Source: a virus
IMG/VR virus record: IMGVR_UViG_3300011113_000536
Span: 1 to 28,330 of that record
DNA length: 28,330 bases
Strand: one strand, 5' to 3'
Below are positions 14,733 to 21,596 of the stretch, in pieces. Made by a program: the position numbers and the translations under genes. The notes below the pieces were generated by a model that worked only from the letters and a program-made list of their open reading frames with translations, was not told the DNA's origin and did not search any database. How positions within the stretch are numbered: position 1 is the first letter of the stretch; each line of letters opens with the position of its first letter.

Positions 14733-15192
14733 AACTTGCTGAGTTTCTTTCGTGTTCGTATACTTCTACTTTTATTGCTTTGACTCTACCTTCGGTTTCT
14801 TTTTCAAGGAATTCATTAATTACGCTGTATAAGTATTCTGCAAATCTTTCGCAACCTACTGCCGGTAAAACTCTTAATTGAATGATACCATCTGTATTCA
14901 TTTGTATAAATTGCTCTAAGTATGGATCATCTATTGCTACAATTGTAGTATGATCTAACAAATAAGCAAAATACTCTTTTGGAGCCATACCTTCAATTTT
15001 CGTTTTTGCTCTTTTCATTCCACCGAAATCAAATACCCAATTGCGATGATCTAAATCACCTTCGAACCATACTCGGAATGATACTGCATAACCATGGAGG
15101 AATTTGCAATGCGTGCCATCTGCTCGCCATTGACGGAAACATGCCGAGTAGCCGTCGAATAATTTTGTTGACTTAAATTTTGCCATTTTCAT
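14722..15192 (-). CDS. queD: 6-carboxytetrahydropterin synthase (QueD), phage type
   Basis: 156 residues. QueD turns dihydroneopterin triphosphate, the FolE product, into 6-carboxytetrahydropterin. The family pattern is visible: THCKFLHGYAVSF (the catalytic Cys and following LH), FDFGGMKRAK, LDHTTIV, VGCERFAEYLY and a final VEVYEHERNSASY. Compared with E. coli QueD, the first zinc His aligns with a Cys (YSACF), and the second His of HGH is Tyr, so the zinc site is altered. It still clearly belongs to the PTPS/QueD family. It lies between folE and queE, with translation coupling by overlaps on both sides. The start may be 15192 or 15186. Confidence 0.85.
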   Translation of the reverse strand: MKMAKFKSTKLFDGYSACFRQWRADGTHCKFLHGYAVSFRVWFEGDLDHRNWVFDFGGMKRAKTKIEGMAPKEYFAYLLDHTTIVAIDDPYLEQFIQMNTDGIIQLRVLPAVGCERFAEYLYSVINEFLEKETEGRVKAIKVEVYEHERNSASYGE

Positions 15193-15478
15193 TTGTTTTT
15201 TCTATCATTTCATAAGTTAATTCAAAAATATCCGGTTTACATGGATAAAATTCACCCTTCACTCCTTTGATTATATAATCACCAATAGAAGCTATATGTT
15301 CACCTTCTAGAGTTTTTATTGTAAGAGTATCTTTTTCACCAAAAAACAATACTTTATTTCCAAACTCACTAATCAACCATTCTGGTCTTTCAGATAGTAT
15401 CACTTGTCCCGATGTTGTGTCAAATCCATTGAATTGCACTGCTTCAATCTCTACTGGTTTTTTTCTATAAGTTGCCAT
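15173..15478 (-). CDS. Conserved phage protein (IKGVKGEFYPCKPDIF family)
   Basis: 101 residues. The opening MATYRKKPVEIEAVQF and the closing GDYIIKGVKGEFYPCKPDIFELTYE mark a very common small phage protein family whose function is unknown. It is probably a compact beta-rich domain. It starts directly after the folE stop (TAATATG) with SD AAAAGG inside folE, and it overlaps queD by 20 bases. It is therefore made with the deazaguanine enzymes, but the family is widespread in phages without that pathway, so a link is not implied. Confidence 0.8.
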   Translation of the reverse strand: MATYRKKPVEIEAVQFNGFDTTSGQVILSERPEWLISEFGNKVLFFGEKDTLTIKTLEGEHIASIGDYIIKGVKGEFYPCKPDIFELTYEMIEKTNENGKI

Positions 15479-15479
15479 A

Positions 15480-16181
15480 TTAATTGTAACCTTTTACGAA
15501 TTGATAAAATTCTGAACGGGCATTACCATCTTCTAAGAATGCTCCGGATAATTTAGCAGTCTTCATTGAAGCACCTCCATGCTTAACACCTCTACATTGC
15601 ACACAATTATGAGTTGCTTCAATCATAACTGCAACACCTTTATTGCGTTCAATAAGCTCATCTATTGCGTGATGAATTGCTACTGTCAATTGTTCTTGAA
15701 TTGCACCTCTTCTACCAAAATGCTCTACAACGCGATTCAATTTACTTAAACCAATAACATTGCTATTGTCGCCTGGAATATATGCAACATGGACGAGTCC
15801 GGAAATGGTTTGATGATGATGGCTACACATTGAAGTTAATGGGATGCCTCCTTCGAATACAATACCATCATAACCGTCACTAGGAAATGCTGTGATATCT
15901 GACATTGGTTCATATCGACCGGCCCATAAATCATTAACATATGCTTTTGCAACTCTGCGTGGAGTATCGGATGAATTTGGATCTGACTCCCATGTTACGC
16001 CTAATGCGGTTAAGAACTGACCGTAATGATATGCTGCTTTGTCAATTATTTCTTGTTTTTCTTCTCGTGTTAAACGAGCATCGGGGCCTTCTAAAGATTG
16101 TTTAACTGCTAATTGCATTGAAACGCCGTTAGCAAATCCAGGGTGCACTAATTCTAAATTTTTTCTTTGTTCTTGTGTCAT
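15480..16181 (-). CDS. folE: GTP cyclohydrolase I (FolE)
   Basis: 233 residues. FolE converts GTP to 7,8-dihydroneopterin triphosphate, the first step of both folate and 7-deazaguanine synthesis. Visible features are SDTPRRVAKAY, MCSHHHQTISG (zinc C119 and catalytic/zinc His 121-123), IGLSKLNRVVEHF, IQEQLTVAIHHAI and ATHNCVQCRGV (second zinc Cys and the substrate-binding CRG). The queD and queE genes downstream indicate that the product goes to a deazaguanine rather than folate. A good promoter at 16201-16228 precedes it, so folE probably heads this unit. Confidence 0.95.
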   Translation of the reverse strand: MTQEQRKNLELVHPGFANGVSMQLAVKQSLEGPDARLTREEKQEIIDKAAYHYGQFLTALGVTWESDPNSSDTPRRVAKAYVNDLWAGRYEPMSDITAFPSDGYDGIVFEGGIPLTSMCSHHHQTISGLVHVAYIPGDNSNVIGLSKLNRVVEHFGRRGAIQEQLTVAIHHAIDELIERNKGVAVMIEATHNCVQCRGVKHGGASMKTAKLSGAFLEDGNARSEFYQFVKGYN

Positions 16182-16200
16182 AACTTGATTTATTACTTAT

Positions 16201-16228
16201 AATATAGAATAATTTATTGGGCTTTCAA
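16201..16228 (-). promoter_or_regulatory. Sigma70-like promoter for folE
   Basis: On the minus strand TTGAAA (16223-16228), 16 bp, TATATT (16201-16206). The predicted +1 near 16194 gives a 13-base leader. It occupies the 52-base gap between the SGNH hydrolase and folE genes (16182-16233). Confidence 0.6.
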
Positions 16229-16233
16229 AGTTT

Positions 16234-16791
16234 TTACAATAAATTATCAATTGCTGCACCGATTTTTTTATATACTGGCTTATCTCCATGCGGTTCAATA
16301 TTTCCAATTGGTGGATTAATTAAACGAGCTCCGCGGGATTCATATTCATCTTGATAATATTTTCTAACTTGTTGTTCGTTATACTTAGAAACACCGCCCC
16401 ATCCCCATGAACCTTGAACTGCATATATCTTGGCATTTGGAAATGTATCTTTCAATGCTGCAAATAAGCCTCGCTCATCACCAGAACCTCCATAACCACC
16501 GTTGGTCCCAATACATAAAACAACATTTTTTATGTTTGCACTAAGCGGATATTCAGCAACTCGGTCTCGCAACCAATTAACCCCTTGTCCGCCTTTCTGT
16601 AATGCAGAAACCATTTTTACTTTAGTAGATTGTTTTGCTACATATGGAGTTTGTGAATCTCCTATAATAATATTTTCTGATATATTAGATTCTTCTGGTT
16701 TATTTTTTTCTTTCTCAGAATTTTTATTAGATCTGAACATATCTAAAGATTCAAACTCATCTTCTTTTAACAAACTTTTTAATTTAATCAT
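16234..16791 (-). CDS. SGNH-family hydrolase with a head-targeting-like N-terminal tag
   Basis: 185 residues from the ATG at 16791, chosen because AAAGGA lies a proper distance upstream; a longer frame to 16896 has no SD and lies inside the previous gene. After the N-terminal MIKLKSLLKEDEF and a charged linker (about 20-38) come IIIGDSQTP (catalytic S46), LCIGTNGG (block III) and a C-terminal PHGDKPVYKKIG with His and Asp for the triad. SGNH enzymes are esterases, lipases or glycan deacetylases; the substrate here is unknown. The tag ends in L-X-E, like the capsid-targeting peptides cut by T4 gp21, so the protein may be packaged. Confidence 0.75.
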   Translation of the reverse strand: MIKLKSLLKEDEFESLDMFRSNKNSEKEKNKPEESNISENIIIGDSQTPYVAKQSTKVKMVSALQKGGQGVNWLRDRVAEYPLSANIKNVVLCIGTNGGYGGSGDERGLFAALKDTFPNAKIYAVQGSWGWGGVSKYNEQQVRKYYQDEYESRGARLINPPIGNIEPHGDKPVYKKIGAAIDNLL

Positions 16792-16799
16792 ATAATCCT

Positions 16800-17234
16800 T
16801 TACATATTTGGATTGCCAGGAGTATCTATTCCGGACCAATCGTACTTTGTTAGTTGAATTAAATTTACTTTGATTTTTGAATGTCCTAATGCCCAATTGG
16901 CTACAAGTCGGTGATGTCCATCATGTATAGCCATTTCGCCATCTTCAAACTGAACTACATCGATTGGAGGCAACGCGTTCAAATCTTTAAGCATTGTTTT
17001 TACTTTATTGCTTTGAATGTTTGGTTGTGTTATATGTATATCTTTTAGATTTACTGTTTCTATATGGCCGTTGTTTTTATTTTTTTCAGCCGTCTCTATT
17101 ACCTCACTCCAACTGTGCTGACTCTTATTAAAAATGCCTTCTATATTTTTGGCATCGCTAAATAATTTACCCGTTGGCAATTGATCAATTTTAGTATTCA
17201 ACGTTTCAACTAGTAAATCTTGCAATCTTATCAT
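16800..17234 (-). CDS. ParB/sulfiredoxin-like domain protein with a head-targeting-like tag
   Basis: 144 residues from the ATG at 17234 (an ATG at 17249 would add five). The N-terminal MIRLQDLLVE is a short amphipathic tag. The domain follows: VNLKDIHITQPNI, MLKDLNALPPIDVVQFEDG and the core MAIHDGHHRLVANWALG, the ParB/Srx-type G-x-H-R motif. ParB domains bind CTP and related folds can bind or cleave nucleotides, so the chemistry is open. Many phages carry stand-alone versions. It is followed immediately by the SGNH gene, which has a similar tag. No SD is visible. Confidence 0.65.
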   Translation of the reverse strand: MIRLQDLLVETLNTKIDQLPTGKLFSDAKNIEGIFNKSQHSWSEVIETAEKNKNNGHIETVNLKDIHITQPNIQSNKVKTMLKDLNALPPIDVVQFEDGEMAIHDGHHRLVANWALGHSKIKVNLIQLTKYDWSGIDTPGNPNM

Positions 17235-17235
17235 A

Positions 17236-17454
17236 TTAATAAATATCATTTAATGAGGTATTACCTTTTTCGTGTTTAGGTTCATATGGACAATGTCGAC
17301 AACCGTTACCGCAACAGCTTCCTCTTCTTTTATGATATGATTCAGTCATTACTCGACGACCATCCTCCCAGTAAAAGTCCGTTGGAAGGAGCTTGTTTCC
17401 AAACTCCCTCACAAAGGCTTGTTGTATCCAATCTTTTGATGCTGGCTGTATCAT
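17236..17454 (-). CDS. Cys-rich DUF5522-like protein
   Basis: 72 residues. The central YHKRRGSCCGNGCRHCPY is the signature of the small DUF5522-type family (pattern T-x-x-YH-x-x-RGxCCGxGCRHCP), known from bacteria and eukaryotes without a settled function. Four to five cysteines suggest a bound metal or Fe-S cluster. The N-terminus (WIQQAFVREFGNKLLPTDFYWEDG) is helical then strand. The start overlaps the GIY-YIG stop (TAATG), so it is probably translated with the upstream endonuclease gene. Confidence 0.65.
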   Translation of the reverse strand: MIQPASKDWIQQAFVREFGNKLLPTDFYWEDGRRVMTESYHKRRGSCCGNGCRHCPYEPKHEKGNTSLNDIY

Positions 17455-18212
17455 TATTTTATCTCTTTTGTTATTTTTATTTTATATCCTTCATATGATA
17501 ATTTACGTTTTCTAGATGATTTTATAATAATATCTGTTTGTCCATTTCGTATTTCATCATTATTTTTCGAACATAATGGATATTCAGTTTTTAAATATCC
17601 TATACAATCATATCGTTTAACGAAATTCATATCAGTATCATATAAATATGCATACCCTTTCCATGTACTATTATTTGAACCTTTAGAATTTTTACTCCTT
17701 ATGGCACGTGCTTCTGGCGTATTACATATTTCTTTCATTATTCGTTTACGTTTAGCAATTATATCTGGGTTTTGATTTGCTCGATTGACGCCATCTTTAA
17801 CTTTTTTAGAATATTCTTCTGTTTGCCATAATCGTTTAGTATTTTCACTATGTTTTGTTCGATTGATATTATTCCAATATGATGATGCTTTTGATAATAG
17901 TTTTCTTGTTCTTTCTTGATCTTTTGCACAACGTAAACTAAACGTGTCGCCGCCTTCGCCTCCGATTGTTAAATTGTAACCTATAGATCTACATGTAGAA
18001 TTATAATATGCAATCCAAAATTTTTCTCGGTCACACATATGTTGTTCAGATTCGCAATATTCTATTATTACTTTTTCAAAATTTTCTCTACCATACTTAT
18101 TTATCGAACTATTTAAACGTTTACCAGAGCCTAAATATTTAGGATTATCGTGTTTATCTTTTCCGATATAAATTTTTCCGGTGATCAAATTAGTTGTTTT
18201 ATAAATAATCAT
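17454..18212 (-). CDS. GIY-YIG homing endonuclease
   Basis: 252 residues from the ATG at 18212. The GIY-YIG motif is split over MIIYKTTNLITGKIYIGK at the N-terminus (usual GIYxxxN...YIG form), with the family's second block KYLGSGKRLNSSINKYGRENF and the catalytic Glu in EKFWIAYYN. The linker has NUMOD3-like repeats (TKRLWQTEEYSKK, ANQNPDIIAKRK) and a C-terminal DNA-binding segment. A longer frame to 18269 has no SD and runs through the hairpin, so I reject it. The gene sits just after the ribonucleotide reductase. Its SD lies in the 3' arm of a strong hairpin, which should restrict its translation. Confidence 0.88.
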   Translation of the reverse strand: MIIYKTTNLITGKIYIGKDKHDNPKYLGSGKRLNSSINKYGRENFEKVIIEYCESEQHMCDREKFWIAYYNSTCRSIGYNLTIGGEGGDTFSLRCAKDQERTRKLLSKASSYWNNINRTKHSENTKRLWQTEEYSKKVKDGVNRANQNPDIIAKRKRIMKEICNTPEARAIRSKNSKGSNNSTWKGYAYLYDTDMNFVKRYDCIGYLKTEYPLCSKNNDEIRNGQTDIIIKSSRKRKLSYEGYKIKITKEIK

Positions 18213-18245
18213 AAAAAGCTCCTTATATAAATAAATATAAGGAGC
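18213..18245 (-). terminator. Terminator hairpin that also buries the SD of the GIY-YIG gene
   Basis: On the minus strand an 11-bp perfect stem, GCTCCTTATAT pairing with ATATAAGGAGC, has a TTATTT loop and is followed at once by five Ts and the ATG at 18212. The AAGGAG SD of the endonuclease is part of the 3' arm. The structure can stop transcription after the reductase gene and also block ribosome entry on read-through RNA. Confidence 0.85.
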
Positions 18246-18253
18246 CTGTGAAA

Positions 18254-20110
18254 TTAAATAATAGTACAATTGCCGCCTGCACAGGCTAGTTCTCCGGATA
18301 AATCTGTATTATCATCTAATTCAATAACTTTACTCAAATCTATATCAGTTAACGATTTAAGCATTTCTTCATATGTTTCTCGAGTAATGTCTTCGAAGGG
18401 CGCTTGGGTGTAGGTGCCTCCGTCATATGGAAGTACTGATAACCCATTATAATGATCTCTGTTGTTCCACATCCATTCTCCTGCCAATTCCCATTCATCT
18501 GCTTTGAGTGAAACCGTTGCAGAAACATTGTGTGTATTGTTTCCACTTCTGTGTCCTGGTTTAACCCATTCTAAATGTACTTTCTTGATACGCTCTAATA
18601 ATGCAAATGGAGATTCTGTTCTCAAAATAGCTCCTTCTGGTGCTTTTTGTGGAATAGAAATAACTGCAGTATCGTGTGGTCGGAAATATTCATCTTCAAT
18701 AAGCTCAGGATGATTGATTGCCAAGTATGAATAAATTGCTTCATTTTTTCCAACTCGGATTCTTCTTACATAGTAATCATTGTGCCAAGCGTGAATACCT
18801 GATGATGTTCCTAATGTTAAAGATGTTGTTCCTGCAGGTTTAACTGTGGTTGTACGTGCTGATTTATTAATTCCAATCAATTCTGCTACTCGAGCATTTG
18901 TTTCTTTAACTGCCTTTGCAGCTGCTTTCATATCATAACCCAATACTGTACCAGAACCTATACCTGTCATTGATACCCCAATTAACGCATCCTTTTCAGT
19001 TGTTCGTTTCCAAACCGGGCGAAGATAATGAAAGTCAGTATAACCTGCTTGAAGTGTTCCGATAAATGCTGCTGCTCGAACGCGTTCTTCCAAATCTTCT
19101 TGAGATTTAATATCTGATGCATTTACTTCACATAAGTTACAGAATTGGAAAGGACGTAGTGCAATTTCGCAACATGGGTTAGTTCCCCAATCTTTATCAT
19201 TTGTTAGGTAAATTCCCGGTTCACCTGCTCCTGACAATTCAACACGTTTCCAAAGATCCATAAAGAATTCTTTTGTTAATTTATGACGCATTAGTGTTGC
19301 TGAATTATTAGCTCTACCTCGTTGTGGATTTGTTTCCCACCAGTTACCTGATTTACAAGCAATCATTTCTTCATCATCTGCTGAAAATAAAGATATAAGT
19401 GCTGCACGTCTAATTCCTCCTGCTAATACTGCATCTGCAACGTGACAAACCATATCATGCACTTCAATTGCTGATAATTTGTCGCCATCTTCTTTTGCAT
19501 CTAAAATACCAGCTAATTTAATCAAACATTCTTTAAGTGGTTGTGGGCCAGGAGCTTTTCCTCCTGATGTAACTAATCTAGCACCTTTAGGACGAATATC
19601 AGAAAAATCAAATACGAATGTTGAACCGCCTTCAAAATAAGATTTAACTAGAGCTTTAACTGCATCTGCCCAACCTTCAATTGAATCTGCGATAAGGAAT
19701 CTACGTGTTTTTTTAGGATTTGGTTTACGAATTTCTGGTAATTTTTCTACATGATGCGTTTGAACTGAATATCCAACACCTGTACCACCTAATAATAAAA
19801 ACATTGCTTCACCAAATGCTCTATAATCATCAATTGGTAAATAAGCACAGTTATAAATTCGGTTAGGGGAGATTTCAATTGGCTTTCCTCCAAATTGTAA
19901 ACTGCGCATCGAAGGCAATACTTTTTTATCATAAACATACTGATATGCATTTTCAATTTCCGGGTATAACATCGGGTACTTTTTCTGATGCATTTCTTTG
20001 TTTCTTGTAACTAATTCTTCCCATGTCTCTCGTCGATTGAGCTCAGGGATGTACTTGGCATATTTCATGTATACCGTAATCTCGCTCAAAATTTGATTTG
20101 AAATTTCCAT
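18254..20110 (-). CDS. nrdJ: Class II (adenosylcobalamin-dependent) ribonucleotide reductase
   Basis: 618 residues, resembling the monomeric class II enzyme of Lactobacillus (RTPR). C88 in NCAYLP and C324 in FQFCNL form the substrate-reducing pair. NPCCEI (311-316) holds the thiyl-radical Cys C313 with N311 and E315. The C-terminal CX4C (C610, C615) relays electrons from thioredoxin, which this phage also encodes. No NrdB-type radical subunit or NrdG activase is needed, but the host must supply B12. PAGTTSL and the long GGTGVGYS loop fit the alpha/beta barrel. The SD AAAAGGAT precedes the ATG. It provides dNTPs for replication; T4 instead uses NrdAB and NrdDG. Confidence 0.92.
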   Translation of the reverse strand: MEISNQILSEITVYMKYAKYIPELNRRETWEELVTRNKEMHQKKYPMLYPEIENAYQYVYDKKVLPSMRSLQFGGKPIEISPNRIYNCAYLPIDDYRAFGEAMFLLLGGTGVGYSVQTHHVEKLPEIRKPNPKKTRRFLIADSIEGWADAVKALVKSYFEGGSTFVFDFSDIRPKGARLVTSGGKAPGPQPLKECLIKLAGILDAKEDGDKLSAIEVHDMVCHVADAVLAGGIRRAALISLFSADDEEMIACKSGNWWETNPQRGRANNSATLMRHKLTKEFFMDLWKRVELSGAGEPGIYLTNDKDWGTNPCCEIALRPFQFCNLCEVNASDIKSQEDLEERVRAAAFIGTLQAGYTDFHYLRPVWKRTTEKDALIGVSMTGIGSGTVLGYDMKAAAKAVKETNARVAELIGINKSARTTTVKPAGTTSLTLGTSSGIHAWHNDYYVRRIRVGKNEAIYSYLAINHPELIEDEYFRPHDTAVISIPQKAPEGAILRTESPFALLERIKKVHLEWVKPGHRSGNNTHNVSATVSLKADEWELAGEWMWNNRDHYNGLSVLPYDGGTYTQAPFEDITRETYEEMLKSLTDIDLSKVIELDDNTDLSGELACAGGNCTII

Positions 20111-20154
20111 TCGTAAATCCTTTTAAAATGTTTATTAACTATAATTTTTTAGAT

Positions 20155-20185
20155 AAAAAAAGGCCGGAGTATTTCATCCATGCCC
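20155..20185 (-). terminator. Possible imperfect intrinsic terminator after the helicase
   Basis: In the 95-base gap between helicase and reductase (20111-20205), the minus strand has GGGCATGGA...TCCGGCC followed by seven Ts. The stem has one mismatch and a two-base bulge, so it is weak. I see no clear promoter in the rest of the gap, although reductase has a good SD. Confidence 0.45.
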
Positions 20186-20205
20186 AATTTCATATAAATA
20201 TGTTT

Positions 20206-21561
20206 TTATCCTAATTGTCCACCCAAATCTTTGAACTTTTGTGCTAAATTTTTCTTCATAATATTTTCGCCCGTTTTCATTACTTGAGTTGTTTGTTTGC
20301 CTTGGGTTGTTTGTGGTTCGAAGAATTGAAATTGCCCATTATTAGTATTAATTTTACTTGGTAAAGTAATACCATCAGGGCCAAACCGATTCTTAATAAC
20401 ATGTCCTCTACCCGTTCCTGACATTTTATCTTCTACCTTTCTAGATAGTGACATCAAGAAATCAGCAACCATTACTTTACCATATGCGCCTGCAATTTTA
20501 TCAGCCTCAATAACATCCTCCTCCAACGCCGAGCGACCTGCTTGCGAAGCTGTCCAAACAGGTATTTCATATTCTCCCGCCATACCTCGTAATTCTTCAT
20601 ATAATTCTTCCAACGCTTCATGACGATCTTTTTTAGTATTAATTTTTAATAAGTCCCCATAATCTACAATTACTAGATCTGGCTTTTGTCCCATCATTAT
20701 GGTTTTTTCTAAATGTGCTTTTAATCCTAATACACTAACTGACTTGGTTGGATAATATTTTACTATCAAATTGCCAGATAGAGTGCGCATACGTTCTTCT
20801 ACAGTGTCTTGGTGATTCTTAAGGGTCTGTGCATTGATACCTGTTAAAACGGAGTCATACCGCTGTCCTACGTAGTTTTCGTTAAGTTCTAACGTATAAT
20901 GTATTACTGTTTTTCCGGCTTTAACTGCATTAGCCCCTATATTAATAAGCATCCAAGATTTACCAATACCTGCAGGAGCCATTACTACTCCTAATTCTCC
21001 AGGTGCTAATCCACCATCCATTAAATCATCAATAACGTCCCAACCCGTTGTGATAGTATGTCGAGATGATTCTGCATAACGAGCTGAAATGTTTGCTTTA
21101 TAGTCTAATCCAATATTAGTATCAGCTCCAGCTTTCATTGCTCCGTCAATCTTGCTTTTTATTTCATCATAGTTACCCATTTTGAGTAACCCGACTGAAT
21201 CCATAATTGCACGCTTAATTTCTTGATTCTTACAAAAACGAAGAATTTCATCTTTTACAAATGATAAATCATCTGACTCCATATATCGAAAAACTTCTTT
21301 GAGTTGTTCTAATACTGCAGTTTTTAATATATCATTTTCAATTTCTGTAATTTTTACTTTGAGCACATCTTTCGACGGAGGCATCTTATATTCTTGAAAA
21401 TGTTGAAGTGTTATTTCTAATAACCAACTATTTGCATCTGATTCGAAATAATCAGGACGTATAATATCCGCAATTTGTTGCAGAAATGATCTATCCGTGA
21501 ATAATGCTGCTATTGTTTTTACTTGAAATCCGTATCCGTATTCTGATAACTTATCTGTCAT
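20206..21561 (-). CDS. 41: Replicative DNA helicase, DnaB/gp41-like
   Basis: 451 residues. The N-terminal helical domain covers about residues 1-150 (EYGYGFQVKTIAALFTD, then a PPSKDVLK segment). The RecA-like motor starts at TTGWDVIDDLMDGGLAPGEL, with Walker A APAGIGKS (195-202), Walker B DLVIVDYGDLL, and WTASQAGRSA as the Gln-containing motif. KNRFGPDG corresponds to the arginine-finger segment. It should form the hexameric 5'-3' helicase at the fork. A primase (gp61) is not in this window. The ATG has no SD; the predicted +1 of a near-consensus promoter falls exactly on it. Confidence 0.92.
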   Translation of the reverse strand: MTDKLSEYGYGFQVKTIAALFTDRSFLQQIADIIRPDYFESDANSWLLEITLQHFQEYKMPPSKDVLKVKITEIENDILKTAVLEQLKEVFRYMESDDLSFVKDEILRFCKNQEIKRAIMDSVGLLKMGNYDEIKSKIDGAMKAGADTNIGLDYKANISARYAESSRHTITTGWDVIDDLMDGGLAPGELGVVMAPAGIGKSWMLINIGANAVKAGKTVIHYTLELNENYVGQRYDSVLTGINAQTLKNHQDTVEERMRTLSGNLIVKYYPTKSVSVLGLKAHLEKTIMMGQKPDLVIVDYGDLLKINTKKDRHEALEELYEELRGMAGEYEIPVWTASQAGRSALEEDVIEADKIAGAYGKVMVADFLMSLSRKVEDKMSGTGRGHVIKNRFGPDGITLPSKINTNNGQFQFFEPQTTQGKQTTQVMKTGENIMKKNLAQKFKDLGGQLG

Positions 21562-21567
21562 ATAACC

Positions 21568-21595
21568 ATTATAATAAAAACAATGTTAAATTCAA
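21568..21595 (-). promoter_or_regulatory. Sigma70-like promoter placing +1 on the helicase ATG
   Basis: On the minus strand TTGAAT (21590-21595), 16 bp, TATAAT (21568-21573). Six bases separate the -10 box from ATG at 21561, so the predicted +1 is the A of the start codon. It fills the short gap after the FEN nuclease gene. Confidence 0.65.
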
Positions 21596-21596
21596 A

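Noticed and set aside
16792-16896. N-terminal extension of the SGNH hydrolase to 16896
   Set aside because: It has no SD and overlaps the ParB-like gene, whereas the ATG at 16791 has AAAGGA at proper spacing and begins the tag.
18213-18269. N-terminal extension of the GIY-YIG enzyme to an ATG at 18269
   Set aside because: It would overlap the reductase stop and run through the terminator hairpin; the ATG at 18212 has a perfect SD and starts at the domain edge.
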